Below, in pieces: positions 1-8,932 of a stretch of DNA of 45,886 nt. The DNA comes from Ureibacillus endophyticus (lineage in GTDB: Bacteria > Bacillota > Bacilli > Bacillales_A > Planococcaceae), in NCBI RefSeq assembly GCF_003628435.1, contig NZ_RBZN01000028.1, forward strand, positions 1-45,886. The letters are read 5' to 3'. Below the pieces are notes generated by a model, which saw only the letters and a list, made by a program, of their open reading frames with translations, did not search any database and was not told the origin of the DNA. Both the position numbers and the translations under genes were made by a program. The number at the start of each line of letters is the position of its first letter. The first letter of the stretch is position 1.

Positions 1-141
1 TTTTGTGTGTGGTAACCTCAACTAACACCAAAATCCAGGGGGTGGCAAGTTTTTTTGCGTAAAAGACTATAAAACCAACGATTATTAGCGATTTATATAT
101 ATAAGTTTTGACAATACGAAACAATCATAGGAGGGGAAAAC

Positions 142-624
142 ATGGATGATCGTCAATTTCGCCAAGCGATGGGCAATTTCGCTACGGGTGTCACAGTAAT
201 TACAACGGAAATTGATGGACAAGAACATGGCATGACGGCAAATGCCTTCATGTCCGTCTCCCTTGATCCGAAGCTTGTGGTGATTTCCATTGGAGAAAAA
301 GCTCAAATGCTAGAGAAAATCAAAAAAAGTAAAAAGTTTGCAGTTAATATTTTAGCGGATACCCAACAAGAATATTCAATGTTATTTGCTGGTCAAATAA
401 AAGAAGAGAGAAAAGTTAACTTTGAAACGCTTGCTGGACTTCCTGTTTTACCGGGTGCAATCGCACAAGTGGCTTGCGAAGTTGTAAACGAACATGTTGA
501 AGGGGATCATACTTTGTTTATTGGTAAGGTGCTAGACATTAAGGTTGAAGAGAAAGATCCACTAATGTTCTTTAGAGGGAAATATCGCTCTTTATTACCT
601 GAATTGAGTTTTATTAATAAATAA
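142..624 (+). CDS. hpaC: Flavin reductase of a two-component aromatic hydroxylase (PheA2/HpaC type)
   Basis: 160 residues with a strong AGGAGGGG site just before the ATG. The protein is a flavin reductase-like split barrel: the N-terminal FATGVTVITT and the GMTANAFMSVS segments form the flavin site, and GDHTLFIGKV near residue 120 is the family's conserved GDH motif. Such reductases use NAD(P)H to make free FADH2 for a separate oxygenase. Length and N-terminal sequence recall PheA2 of thermophilic Bacillus phenol hydroxylase. It is the first gene of the catechol operon seen here; an oxygenase partner could lie left of the window, and the only one inside is at 8933-10378 on the other strand. 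Substrate (phenol or 4-hydroxyphenylacetate) is inferred, not shown. Confidence 0.88.
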   Translation: MDDRQFRQAMGNFATGVTVITTEIDGQEHGMTANAFMSVSLDPKLVVISIGEKAQMLEKIKKSKKFAVNILADTQQEYSMLFAGQIKEERKVNFETLAGLPVLPGAIAQVACEVVNEHVEGDHTLFIGKVLDIKVEEKDPLMFFRGKYRSLLPELSFINK

Positions 625-649
625 AAATTTATAAAATGGGGGAATTTAT

Positions 650-1639
650 ATGACATTAAACCAAGAACAAATTTTTGATGTTGCACAACTTGCACACGTG
701 GAGCTTCTTTCTCCAAAACTAGAAGAATCCGTAGAGTTCTTTACTAGATTTTTAGGAATGGAAGTAACTGCTCGTTCTGAAAAATCTGTTTACCTTCGAG
801 CGTATGAAGATTTCTATCATAATACGTTGATTATTACTGAATCGGACCAAGCAGGTGTTGGACATGTAGCATGGCGTGCAAGCTCTCCAGAAGCTTTAAA
901 TCGTAGAGTAGAAGAAATTGAAAAAACAGGATTAGGAATCGGTTGGATAGACGGGGATATCGGACACGGGAAAGCATACCGATTTACAGATCCAGATGGA
1001 CACTTAATGGAAATTTTATGGGACGTTGAATATTATCATGTAAAACCAGAAGATCGTTCAAAACTATTAAACAGAGCATCGAAACGCCCTGACCGTGGTG
1101 TTCCGGTACGACGTTTAGATCATATTAATCTGATGACATCCAATCCTAAAGCTGACACAGAATTCATGATTAATACGTTAGGTTTCCGTTTGAGAGAGCA
1201 AATTCAAGATAATGGCCATGTGTTAGGCAGTTGGATTAGTGTATCGAACCTGGTACATGAAATTGCCTATATGCAAGAACCAAATGCAGTTAAAGGAAAA
1301 CTGCACCATTTATGCTACTGGTATGGTATTCCACAAAATCTTTATGATGTGGCGGATTTACTTAAAGACCATGATGTGAAGATTGAAGTTCCACCGAATA
1401 AGCATGGAATTAGCCAAGCATTTTGTATGTATGTACATGAGCCAGGTGGAAACCGCATTGAATTATTCGGTGATGCAGGGTACATCATTACAGACCCAGC
1501 ATGGAAACCAGTAATTTGGGAAATGAAAGATGTTCCAGGTAATGGTGATACATGGATTGGAACAGACTTCCCAGAATCTTGGTGGACACAAGGAACGCCA
1601 CTAACATTAAAAGAGACTGTTAAAGAAGAAGTTTTATAA
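650..1639 (+). CDS. Catechol 2,3-dioxygenase (type I extradiol, VOC superfamily)
   Basis: 329 residues, 25 bases after the reductase, with GGGGGA before the ATG. Two VOC (vicinal oxygen chelate) domains occupy roughly residues 12-130 and 150-280. The Fe(II) ligands expected for type I extradiol enzymes are visible in the second domain: His158 in LDHINL, His219 or His220 in LHHLCYW, and Glu271 in NRIELF. It opens the catechol ring next to the diol to give 2-hydroxymuconic semialdehyde. The following genes process exactly that product, which favours catechol over homoprotocatechuate, although the sequence alone cannot exclude substituted catechols. Confidence 0.9.
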   Translation: MTLNQEQIFDVAQLAHVELLSPKLEESVEFFTRFLGMEVTARSEKSVYLRAYEDFYHNTLIITESDQAGVGHVAWRASSPEALNRRVEEIEKTGLGIGWIDGDIGHGKAYRFTDPDGHLMEILWDVEYYHVKPEDRSKLLNRASKRPDRGVPVRRLDHINLMTSNPKADTEFMINTLGFRLREQIQDNGHVLGSWISVSNLVHEIAYMQEPNAVKGKLHHLCYWYGIPQNLYDVADLLKDHDVKIEVPPNKHGISQAFCMYVHEPGGNRIELFGDAGYIITDPAWKPVIWEMKDVPGNGDTWIGTDFPESWWTQGTPLTLKETVKEEVL

Positions 1640-1677
1640 ATCATGATAATAGATTACTAGAATAGTGGGGTGATGAC

Positions 1678-2589
1678 TTGGCAAAAGTAAAAGTAGCAAT
1701 ACTAGGTTCTGGAAATATTGGGACAGACCTAATGTATAAAATATTAAAAAATGATGGGAATATGGAGTTAGCCCTAGTAGCAGGGATTGATCCAAAATCT
1801 GAGGGGCTTGCTAGAGCAAAGGAGAAGGGGATTGCGACAAGTCATTATGGAATTGATGAGATTCTAGAAGACTCAGAAATTAAGATTGTGTTCGATGCAA
1901 CTAGCGCGAAAGCCCATCAAGTAAATGCACCTAAATTAAAAGAACATGGGAAATTTGCCGTAGACATGACGCCAGCAGCTGTTGGGCCCTTTGTGGTTCC
2001 AACAGTAAATCTAAATGAACATCTTGAAGAAATGAATGTGAATTTGATTTCTTGTGGTGGTCAGGCAACAACTCCCCTTGTATATGCGGTCAATCGTGTA
2101 GTACCTGTACATTATGCAGAAGTTATCGCAACAGCTGCAAGTGTATCAATTGGGCCAGGAACAAGACAAAATGTTGATGAATTTGTTCGCACAACGGCTA
2201 GTGCAGTACAAAAAATTGGTGGAGCAAAAATTGCTAGAGCCATTCCTGTATTTAATCCAGCACAGCCACCGATTAATATGACAAATTCTGTTTACGCTGT
2301 GATTAAAGAAGAATTTGATGAGCGCGCGGTAATTCAATCTGTTGAATCCATTGCAAAAGAGATTTCGAAGTATGTCCCTGGCTATCGATTAAAAGGATCA
2401 CCGATTGTCGATTATCGTGACACTCCTTGGGGTCGTTTACCAACTGTTGTCATTATGAATGAGGTAGTAGGAGCAGGAGACTTTTTCCCTACTTATGCTG
2501 GAAACCTGGATATTATGACAGCATCAGCTTATCAAGTTGGCGATGTTTATGCAGCACATGTACTTAGTGTGAAGGAGGGTGCACGATGA
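1678..2589 (+). CDS. mhpF: Acetaldehyde dehydrogenase (acylating), MhpF/DmpF type
   Basis: 303 residues from a TTG start preceded by GTGGGGTG. The N-terminal [12 protein letters not shown] is the NAD-binding Rossmann motif and Cys126 in [11 protein letters not shown] is the catalytic thiol of this family. It converts acetaldehyde, NAD+ and CoA to acetyl-CoA. The stop overlaps the aldolase start by four bases (ATGA), typical of this pair, whose products form a complex that channels acetaldehyde. Its presence indicates a pathway ending in acetaldehyde plus pyruvate. Confidence 0.94.
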   Translation: MAKVKVAILGSGNIGTDLMYKILKNDGNMELALVAGIDPKSEGLARAKEKGIATSHYGIDEILEDSEIKIVFDATSAKAHQVNAPKLKEHGKFAVDMTPAAVGPFVVPTVNLNEHLEEMNVNLISCGGQATTPLVYAVNRVVPVHYAEVIATAASVSIGPGTRQNVDEFVRTTASAVQKIGGAKIARAIPVFNPAQPPINMTNSVYAVIKEEFDERAVIQSVESIAKEISKYVPGYRLKGSPIVDYRDTPWGRLPTVVIMNEVVGAGDFFPTYAGNLDIMTASAYQVGDVYAAHVLSVKEGAR

Positions 2590-3599
2590 AAATACCTAGA
2601 TTGACAGATACAACATTACGAGATGGTGATCATGCGATTAGTCATAGTTATACACCAGAACAAGTAAGAACTATCGTAAAAGATTTAGATGAAGCTGGTG
2701 TACCTGTGATTGAAGTAAGTCATGGATCTGGTTTAAATGGTTCAACAATCCAACAAGGGTTTTCTAAACATCCGGAATTAGAATTAATTAAAGTGGCGGT
2801 GCAAACCGCCAAAAATGCTAAAATAGCTTCTTTATTTGTTCCAGGGATAGGTACGAGTGAAGAATTAAGAAAAGCAGCGGACTTAGGTATTTCAATAATA
2901 CGAATTGCAGTTCATTGTACAGAAGCTGATGTGACAGAACAGTATTTCCGTTTAGCTAAAGAGTTAGGCCTTGAAGCGGTTGGATTCCTCATGATGTCAC
3001 ATACTCAACCGGCAAAAGTACTTGTAGAGCAAGCAAAATTAATGGAATCCTATGGTGCGGATTGTGTTTACGTTGTAGACTCTGCTGGGGCTCTAGTTCC
3101 AACGGGCGTTCGGGAAAGAGTATCTGCATTAAAAGAAGCATTGTCCATTGAAGTAGGATTCCATGCGCATAATAACCTTGGATTAGCAATTGGAAATACT
3201 TTGGCTGCCATTGAATGTGGAGCAGACCAAATTGACGGAACATTAAGAGGGCTAGGAGCGGGAGCAGGAAATGCACAAACTGAAGTCCTTGTTGCTGTCT
3301 TAAACAAGATGAATATAGATACGGGCATCAATCTAGCTATTTTAATGGATGCGGCAGAAGAAAAGGTAGCACCAATTATGAAATCTCCTATTGTTGTCGA
3401 TCGTGACAATTTATCAAGTGGCTATGCTGGAGTTTATAATAGCTTCCTTTTACATGTTAAACATGCTGCAGAGAAGTTTGGTGTTGGTGTAGGTGAAATT
3501 ATGGAAGAGCTAGGTAAAAGGCAAACCATCGCAGGACAGGAAGACTGGATTATCGATGTGGCTGTAGAACTAGCGAACAAAAAGGGAGTAAAAGTATAG
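2586..3599 (+). CDS. mhpE: 4-hydroxy-2-oxovalerate aldolase, MhpE/DmpG type
   Basis: 337 residues, overlapping mhpF by ATGA. The protein opens with [11 protein letters not shown], the metal-binding start of DRE-TIM aldolases, and carries [11 protein letters not shown] (metal-ligand histidines) and [13 protein letters not shown]. It splits 4-hydroxy-2-oxovalerate into pyruvate and acetaldehyde and normally partners the preceding acylating dehydrogenase. Length is normal for the family and no defects were seen. Confidence 0.95.
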   Translation: MKIPRLTDTTLRDGDHAISHSYTPEQVRTIVKDLDEAGVPVIEVSHGSGLNGSTIQQGFSKHPELELIKVAVQTAKNAKIASLFVPGIGTSEELRKAADLGISIIRIAVHCTEADVTEQYFRLAKELGLEAVGFLMMSHTQPAKVLVEQAKLMESYGADCVYVVDSAGALVPTGVRERVSALKEALSIEVGFHAHNNLGLAIGNTLAAIECGADQIDGTLRGLGAGAGNAQTEVLVAVLNKMNIDTGINLAILMDAAEEKVAPIMKSPIVVDRDNLSSGYAGVYNSFLLHVKHAAEKFGVGVGEIMEELGKRQTIAGQEDWIIDVAVELANKKGVKV

Positions 3600-3621
3600 T
3601 CCAAGGTAAGGGGGGACAGTT

Positions 3622-4398
3622 ATGACGATTGTTCAAGAGGCCGCTACTCGATTAATAGAAGCCGAAGTAACAAAACAGGTAATCGAGCCATTAACCGTTT
3701 CCTATCCAGGAATAACAGTTGATGAAGCATATCATACACAATTAGAGATTATTCGCCGAAAAGTTGAAAATGGTGGCATTATTGTAGGGAAAAAAATAGG
3801 CGCAACAAGTAAAGCAATCCAAAATATGTTTGGTGTTAACCAGCCTGACTACGGGCATCTACTAGCAGATATGATGTTTATCGAAGGTGAGACTATTTCT
3901 CTAGAAAACTATATTCAACCAAAAGTTGAATTTGAGATAGCTTTTATTTTGAAAAAGGATTTAAAGGGACCAAATGTTTCGATAGTAGATGTGATCGATG
4001 CCACGGATTATATTGTCCCTGCCATTGAAGTCATAGATAGTAGAATTGAAGATTGGAAAATTAAATTTGAAGACACGGTAGCTGACAACGGATCTTCAGC
4101 AAGTGCAATTATCGGTGGGAAACCGACAAAACTAGAGGGAATCGATCTTACACGCATTGGCATGGTAGCATATCAAAATGGTGAAATGATTGATACTGGA
4201 GCTGGGGCAGCCGTATTAGGAAATCCATTGAGGTCTGTTGCTTGGTTAGCCAATTCATTAAGTAAATATGGTGTCTCTCTAAATGCAGGTGAAATTATAC
4301 TTTCAGGTGCTTTAACCCGTGCGGTGGAAGTAAAGAAAAATGATACATTCACAGCGGAATTTGCCCATATCGGTTCAGTTACAGCTTCGTTTAAATGA
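3622..4398 (+). CDS. dmpE: 2-oxopent-4-enoate (2-hydroxypenta-2,4-dienoate) hydratase
   Basis: 258 residues with AAGGGGGGACAG before the ATG. It belongs to the fumarylacetoacetase-like hydratase/decarboxylase family: GKKIGATSKAIQNMFGV and EVIDSRIEDWKIK with DTVADN form the metal-binding core. The wording around IQDW/IEDWKIK and KAIQNM matches the hydratase branch (DmpE/XylJ) better than the decarboxylase. It adds water to 2-hydroxypenta-2,4-dienoate to give 4-hydroxy-2-oxovalerate. The next gene is its paralogue; hydratase and decarboxylase normally act as a complex. Confidence 0.9.
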   Translation: MTIVQEAATRLIEAEVTKQVIEPLTVSYPGITVDEAYHTQLEIIRRKVENGGIIVGKKIGATSKAIQNMFGVNQPDYGHLLADMMFIEGETISLENYIQPKVEFEIAFILKKDLKGPNVSIVDVIDATDYIVPAIEVIDSRIEDWKIKFEDTVADNGSSASAIIGGKPTKLEGIDLTRIGMVAYQNGEMIDTGAGAAVLGNPLRSVAWLANSLSKYGVSLNAGEIILSGALTRAVEVKKNDTFTAEFAHIGSVTASFK

Positions 4399-4421
4399 TA
4401 GTAAAGGAACTAGGTGATAAC

Positions 4422-5213
4422 ATGATAAAAACAAATATGATTGATCAAATTGCCTATGAACTACTACGAGCGGAAAAAAGGAAAAAGGCAGTTAGTAAGT
4501 TTGTAGACCAGTATCCTGAACTAGACGAAGCATTAGCTTATGAAGTACAGGAACGACTAATTGAAATGAAATGTAAAGAAGAAAATACAAAAAGAATTGG
4601 TAGAAAACTAGGATTAACGAGTAAAGCGAAACAAGAAATGATGGGTGTACATGAACCTTCTTATGGTGTGTTACTAGAAAGTATGCAACTGTTCGAAGGT
4701 GATAAAATATCAATTTCACCATTCATCCACCCCAAGTTGGAACCTGAAATTGCTTTTATTTTTGATAAAGAATTAAAAGGTCCTCATGTGACGGTGGCTG
4801 ATGTACTGAATGCAACGAAATATATAGCACCTGCCATAGAACTGATAGATAGTAGATTCCATGGCTTCAGTTTTACGTTACAAGATGCGGTAGCAGATAA
4901 CTCTTCTTCTTCTCGATTTATTATTGGTGAAAGATTTTATTCACCAAAAGAATTTGATTTGAAATTAATGGGCATGGTATTTAAGCAAAATGGAGAAGTG
5001 GTTGCAACAGGTGCGGGTGCAGCAGTTATGGGTCATCCAGCAAGAGCTATTGCCTGGTTAGCTAACCGATTATATAAAGTCGGGCAAAGTATACAACCTG
5101 GTGAAATTGTTTTAAGTGGTTCTTTATCTGCGGCCATTAAAATTGAACCAGGTGACCACTTCTCAGCAGAATTTGACGGTATTGGAACGGTGGAAGCTAG
5201 ATTCATTGAATAA
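4422..5213 (+). CDS. dmpH: 4-oxalocrotonate decarboxylase
   Basis: 263 residues. The ATG at 4422 is chosen because AAAGGAACTAGGTG lies just upstream; an earlier in-frame ATG at 4395 overlaps the hydratase stop and has no separate site, so coupling to it cannot be excluded. It is a paralogue of the hydratase, with GRKLGLTSKAKQEMMGV, PKLEPEIAF, ELIDSRFHGFSF and AVADNSSSSRFI; the last resembles the ADNASSTRFI of XylI/DmpH. It decarboxylates 2-oxohex-3-enedioate (4-oxalocrotonate) to the substrate of the preceding hydratase. Confidence 0.9.
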   Translation: MIKTNMIDQIAYELLRAEKRKKAVSKFVDQYPELDEALAYEVQERLIEMKCKEENTKRIGRKLGLTSKAKQEMMGVHEPSYGVLLESMQLFEGDKISISPFIHPKLEPEIAFIFDKELKGPHVTVADVLNATKYIAPAIELIDSRFHGFSFTLQDAVADNSSSSRFIIGERFYSPKEFDLKLMGMVFKQNGEVVATGAGAAVMGHPARAIAWLANRLYKVGQSIQPGEIVLSGSLSAAIKIEPGDHFSAEFDGIGTVEARFIE

Positions 5214-5232
5214 GTTGAATGGGGAGATAGTT

Positions 5233-5433
5233 ATGCCATTTATTCAGATTAATATTCTTAAAGGTAGATCACCAGAAAAGAAAGAACGATTGATACGTGA
5301 AGTTACGGATGTCGTTTCGAATGTCTTAGAAGCTCCCGTTCAAAATGTTCGTATTATGATTAACGAATTAGAGCCAGAACATTGGGGAATTGCAGGAGAG
5401 TCAGTTAAGAAGAGAAATGAGGTTACAAAATGA
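5233..5433 (+). CDS. dmpI: 4-oxalocrotonate tautomerase
   Basis: 66 residues starting MPFIQINILKGR. Pro2, exposed after Met removal, is the catalytic base of this superfamily, and the length is the usual 60-70 residues. GGGGAGATAG precedes the ATG, which fixes this start over longer in-frame possibilities upstream. It isomerises 2-hydroxymuconate to 2-oxohex-3-enedioate for the decarboxylase. The stop overlaps the next start by ATGA. Confidence 0.93.
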   Translation: MPFIQINILKGRSPEKKERLIREVTDVVSNVLEAPVQNVRIMINELEPEHWGIAGESVKKRNEVTK

Positions 5434-6902
5434 CAAATATACAAACGAAGGTAAGAGAAGTCGGTTTATATATAAACGGAGAATATACGAAAGCAATGGA
5501 CGATGCTACTTTTGAGGTGAAAAATCCTGCGACACAAGAAGTAATTGCAAGAGTTAGTGAAGCGACGATTGAAGATGTGGATCGTGCTTGTCATGTAGCA
5601 CGAAACGCTTTTGAAAATGGTCCATGGAGAACGATGACAGTTGCAGAGCGATGTGCAAAACTTCGCCGAATGGCTGAAATTATACTTGAACGGAAAGAGG
5701 AAATCGCGGGGTTAGATGCAATTGATGTAGGAAAACCGTTCCATTCTGCAGTGCAACACGAAGTACCTCGTGCAGCAAATAATATCAAATTTTTTGCCGA
5801 TTTTATGGAGAATCAAGGCGGTGAAGTTTATCCAATGGAAGAAGAGTATATCAATTATACTCGATACGAACCAGTTGGAGTTGCGGCACTTATTACACCA
5901 TGGAATGTTCCGTTTATGTTAACTACATGGAAACTTGGCCCATGCCTTGCAGCAGGTAACACAGCTATTATAAAACCAGCTGAAATGACTCCGCTTTCGG
6001 TATCACTTCTTGGAGAGATTGCGAAAGAAGCAGGGATTCCAGATGGTGTAGTAAATATCGTTCATGGTAAAGGGTCGGTTGTAGGTACTGCTTTAACAAC
6101 GCATCCAGAAGTAGATCTAGTTTCATTTACTGGTTCAACGGCTACTGGAAAACGAATTATGAAAAACGGCGCGGATTCTTTGAAGAAATTCTCCTTTGAG
6201 TTGGGTGGAAAAGCGGCAAATATCATATTTGAAGATGCGAATCTGGATAAAGCGATTCCTGTTTCGATTCAAGCAGCGTTCATGAATTCAGGCCAAGTAT
6301 GCCTTGCCGGATCAAGAATTTTAGTGCAACGTACCATTTTAGATGAGTTTATTAACCGATTTAAAAAAGCGGCGATGGAACTTAAAGTGGGAGATCCACA
6401 AGATGCGGAAACAAGAATGGGCCCTCTTGTTAGTGAAGAGCATTATAAAAAGGTAACAAGTTATTTAGAAATTGCTAAAGATGAGAATGCGACATTAATT
6501 TGTGGTGGAAAACGCCCAGAGTTACCTGAATATTTACAAAACGGCTATTATTTAGAGCCAACTGTATATATCCAAGAAAATCCTAAAACACGTTTATGCC
6601 AAGAAGAAATCTTCGGACCAGTCGTTACAATTATTCCATTTGATACAGAAGAAGAAGCGCTTCGTATCGCCAATGATACAGAATACGGATTAAATGGGGT
6701 TGTATGGACTGAAAATCTTCAACGTGCCCATCGAATTTCTCACGCTGTTAGAGCGGGGACAATTTGGGTGAATTGTTGGTTTGTTCGAGACCTTCGTGCG
6801 CCATTTGGAGGTTTTAAGAAAAGTGGGGTAGGACGTGAAGGTGGCCATCACAGTATGGAATTTTTCACGGAAGCAAAAAATATTTGTATAGCTTTAAAAT
6901 AA
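5430..6902 (+). CDS. dmpC: 2-hydroxymuconic semialdehyde dehydrogenase (aldehyde dehydrogenase family)
   Basis: 490 residues of a full-length NAD-dependent aldehyde dehydrogenase. Visible motifs are TPWNVPFMLTTWK and FTGSTATGK for cofactor binding, general base Glu257 in FELGGKAAN, and catalytic Cys291 in NSGQVCLAG. It oxidises the ring-cleavage product to 2-hydroxymuconate, committing it to the oxalocrotonate branch; no hydrolase for the alternative branch is present. It is the last gene of the operon, followed by a terminator at 6911-6936. Specificity is assigned from context. Confidence 0.88.
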   Translation: MTNIQTKVREVGLYINGEYTKAMDDATFEVKNPATQEVIARVSEATIEDVDRACHVARNAFENGPWRTMTVAERCAKLRRMAEIILERKEEIAGLDAIDVGKPFHSAVQHEVPRAANNIKFFADFMENQGGEVYPMEEEYINYTRYEPVGVAALITPWNVPFMLTTWKLGPCLAAGNTAIIKPAEMTPLSVSLLGEIAKEAGIPDGVVNIVHGKGSVVGTALTTHPEVDLVSFTGSTATGKRIMKNGADSLKKFSFELGGKAANIIFEDANLDKAIPVSIQAAFMNSGQVCLAGSRILVQRTILDEFINRFKKAAMELKVGDPQDAETRMGPLVSEEHYKKVTSYLEIAKDENATLICGGKRPELPEYLQNGYYLEPTVYIQENPKTRLCQEEIFGPVVTIIPFDTEEEALRIANDTEYGLNGVVWTENLQRAHRISHAVRAGTIWVNCWFVRDLRAPFGGFKKSGVGREGGHHSMEFFTEAKNICIALK

Positions 6903-6910
6903 TTTTATTA

Positions 6911-6936
6911 AACACTCGTAACTATTTACGGGTGTT
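6911..6936 (+). terminator. Intrinsic terminator of the catechol operon
   Basis: An 11-bp stem (6911-6921 with 6926-6936, one G-T pair) closes a CTAT loop and is followed by TTCGTGTT. It starts eight bases after the dmpC stop. The T tract is short, so the efficiency is uncertain. Confidence 0.7.
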
Positions 6937-6960
6937 TTCGTGTTGGATATATAAATTTAA

Positions 6961-6987
6961 GAACCAGCTTAGTAGCTAAGCTGGTTC
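6961..6987 (-). terminator. Intrinsic terminator downstream of brnQ
   Basis: A perfect 11-bp inverted repeat (6961-6971 and 6977-6987) around a 5-base loop. Read on the minus strand it follows the brnQ stop at 6998 and leads into a T/A-rich stretch. Confidence 0.75.
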
Positions 6988-6997
6988 AGAAGATACA

Positions 6998-8350
6998 TTA
7001 TTGAACTGCTGTTTTTTTAGTGTTCTTTGGCCATAATACCCCGATCACTACACCAACCATAGCTGGTAAAATCCAGCCAAGACCAATATCGTAAAGTGGC
7101 AAATAATCCATGTAGAACACTTTTATATTTTCGAATACCGAGAAAGCAGCTCCTGGCAAGCTACCAACTAATGCACTATAACCATCCAATAAGCTTACAC
7201 AGAACGTAAAGAACATTGTTGCTGCATAAACACTTTGCTTATGGCCAAATAAAGGTGAGCAAAGAGTTAATAAGATTAGCACAATAGCTAAAGGATAGAG
7301 AAGCATTAAAACTGGTACAGCATATTGAATAATATTCGTCAGTCCAAAGTTCGCAATGAAAAATGATACAAGACATAATATTAGAACAAACCATTTATAG
7401 CTTACTTTTGGAAGGACTTGATTAAAAAATTCACTACAAGACGTAATAAGTCCGATACTTGTTTTTAAACAAGCTAAGACGATAATAATGGCAAGTAAGA
7501 TATTCCCAAATGATCCGAAATAGTGTTGAGACACGGCAGCGAAAATTAAACCACCATTATCGAATGAGCCGATTGCTGAAACACTAGATGCCCCCATGTA
7601 AGTAATGAGCCCGTAAATTAGCATCATTAATGCCATCGCGAAAATTCCTGATTTCCAAGTAGCTTTTGCAATCTCTTTTGTATTAGTAATACCTTGACTC
7701 TTGATGGCTTGAATAACAACAATACCGAATGCAAGGGAGGCAAGGGCATCCATTGTGTTATATCCTTCTTTAAAGCCTGTAATAAAGGCTAAATCGATAT
7801 AATCACCAGTCGGATTTTCGAATTGTCCCATTGGTTTTACAATCGTAGTAATAATTAATATGAATAAAAACACTAAAAATGCAGGTGTTAAGTATTTACC
7901 AATATAGTCGATAATTTTTGCTGGATTCAAAGAGAAATAATAGACTATTGCAAAAAATATAAAGCTAAAGATTCCTAAATATAAGTTGCTTTGTGCTTGA
8001 TTAATATAAGGTTCAAATCCAACTACGAAAGGTACCGTTGCTGTACGCGGTATCGCAAAGAATGGTCCAATCGTTAAGTAAAGTGCTACTGAAAAGACTA
8101 GTCCAAAGATTGGATGAACACGGCTTGCTAAATGACGTAATCCACTACTTCCGGATAACCCAAACGCTAAAATTCCGATGAATGGAAGTCCTATGGCCGT
8201 GATAAGGAATCCAATTAATGCTGGCCAAAAATTCGTGCCTGCAAGTTGTCCCATTTGGATTGGGAAGATTAAATTTCCTGCACCAAAGAACATTCCAAAT
8301 AGCATCGTGCCAATAATGGCATAGGTAGAAAATGATATTTTTTGTTCCAT
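6998..8350 (-). CDS. brnQ: Branched-chain amino acid transport system II carrier protein (LIVCS family)
   Basis: 450 residues with about 12 hydrophobic segments. The start MFFGAGNLIFPIQMGQLAG is the signature of BrnQ/BraB sodium- or proton-coupled carriers of Leu, Ile and Val. GAAGGAGCATAAAT precedes the ATG. The upstream intergenic region was checked for a T-box antiterminator; the GGGTGG motif is absent. It is convergent with the catechol operon and divergent from the lipoprotein gene. Nothing links it directly to aromatic metabolism. Confidence 0.93.
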   Translation of the reverse strand: MEQKISFSTYAIIGTMLFGMFFGAGNLIFPIQMGQLAGTNFWPALIGFLITAIGLPFIGILAFGLSGSSGLRHLASRVHPIFGLVFSVALYLTIGPFFAIPRTATVPFVVGFEPYINQAQSNLYLGIFSFIFFAIVYYFSLNPAKIIDYIGKYLTPAFLVFLFILIITTIVKPMGQFENPTGDYIDLAFITGFKEGYNTMDALASLAFGIVVIQAIKSQGITNTKEIAKATWKSGIFAMALMMLIYGLITYMGASSVSAIGSFDNGGLIFAAVSQHYFGSFGNILLAIIIVLACLKTSIGLITSCSEFFNQVLPKVSYKWFVLILCLVSFFIANFGLTNIIQYAVPVLMLLYPLAIVLILLTLCSPLFGHKQSVYAATMFFTFCVSLLDGYSALVGSLPGAAFSVFENIKVFYMDYLPLYDIGLGWILPAMVGVVIGVLWPKNTKKTAVQ

Positions 8351-8494
8351 ATTTATGCTCCTTCTAAGATGAATGACATATATTTTAACATCTTTTTTAT
8401 TAGCTAGCTATATATTTAAGAATACATACATAAGTGCTCGAAGCCCCTTCTAATAGCCTGTCCTTACATAAAACAAAGAAAGGTGGGTGATTTA

Positions 8495-8863
8495 TTGAAG
8501 AAACGATTAATTGTGTTTTTGGTAATCTTGATGATTTTTGGTTGCGATTCGTCAACATTGAGTTTAAAGGAAATTAAAAACGTACCAAATAGTGTGCAAG
8601 AAATTGTGGATTCCAATCTCAAACTTCAATTAATCTCGGATGGAGGAAAAGGTTTTTATATTGTGTTTTATTCAAAAGGAGATATTGAGACGAATTTAGA
8701 AACAAAAGGGAAGGATTTAATCATAAAGATTGATGAAACAAATTTAGATGATACTGTTATTAAGCAAAAGACATTTTATTTAACAACAGATGCTAAACAC
8801 GATTCAATCGATGTTCTTGTAAATGGCATATCAACACCTTTTGATAACATTACTGTTCAATAA
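8495..8863 (+). CDS. Small putative lipoprotein of unknown function
   Basis: 122 residues from a TTG start with AAAGGTGG eight bases upstream; a GTG twelve bases earlier lies inside that site and is less likely. The N-terminus is Lys-rich, hydrophobic (LIVFLVILMI) and ends in the lipobox FGC, so export and lipid anchoring are expected. The rest is a short, probably beta-rich domain without recognisable motifs. Flanking genes give no functional clue. Confidence 0.75.
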   Translation: MKKRLIVFLVILMIFGCDSSTLSLKEIKNVPNSVQEIVDSNLKLQLISDGGKGFYIVFYSKGDIETNLETKGKDLIIKIDETNLDDTVIKQKTFYLTTDAKHDSIDVLVNGISTPFDNITVQ

Positions 8864-8888
8864 TTTAATGAACGTTTTTAGTTAAAGG

Positions 8889-8925
8889 AAGCTCACAAAC
8901 TTTGAATAACGAGGTTTGTGAGCTT
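8889..8925. terminator. Bidirectional terminator between lipoprotein and hpaB-like gene
   Basis: A 12-bp stem (8889-8900 with 8914-8925) with a 13-base loop lies between the convergent ends at 8863 and 8933. A-rich and T-rich flanks allow use from either side. Confidence 0.75.
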
Positions 8926-8932
8926 GATATCT

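Noticed and set aside
43-58. Sigma-54-type promoter TGGCAA...TTTGC before the catechol operon
   Set aside because: GG and GC are 11 bases apart instead of the strictly kept 10, and the C of TGGCAC is missing; no enhancer-binding activator gene is seen. Worth rechecking because the T tract could be miscounted in the assembly.
108-141. TTGACA as -35 of the first operon
   Set aside because: A -10 at the right distance would fall on the Shine-Dalgarno and start codon, so the promoter must be further upstream.
5116-5232. Longer tautomerase reading
   Set aside because: The catalytic proline must be residue 2, which fixes the start at 5233.
8351-8494. T-box or other amino-acid riboswitch for brnQ
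   Set aside because: The region is short and lacks a GGGTGG-type antiterminator motif or a terminator before the gene.
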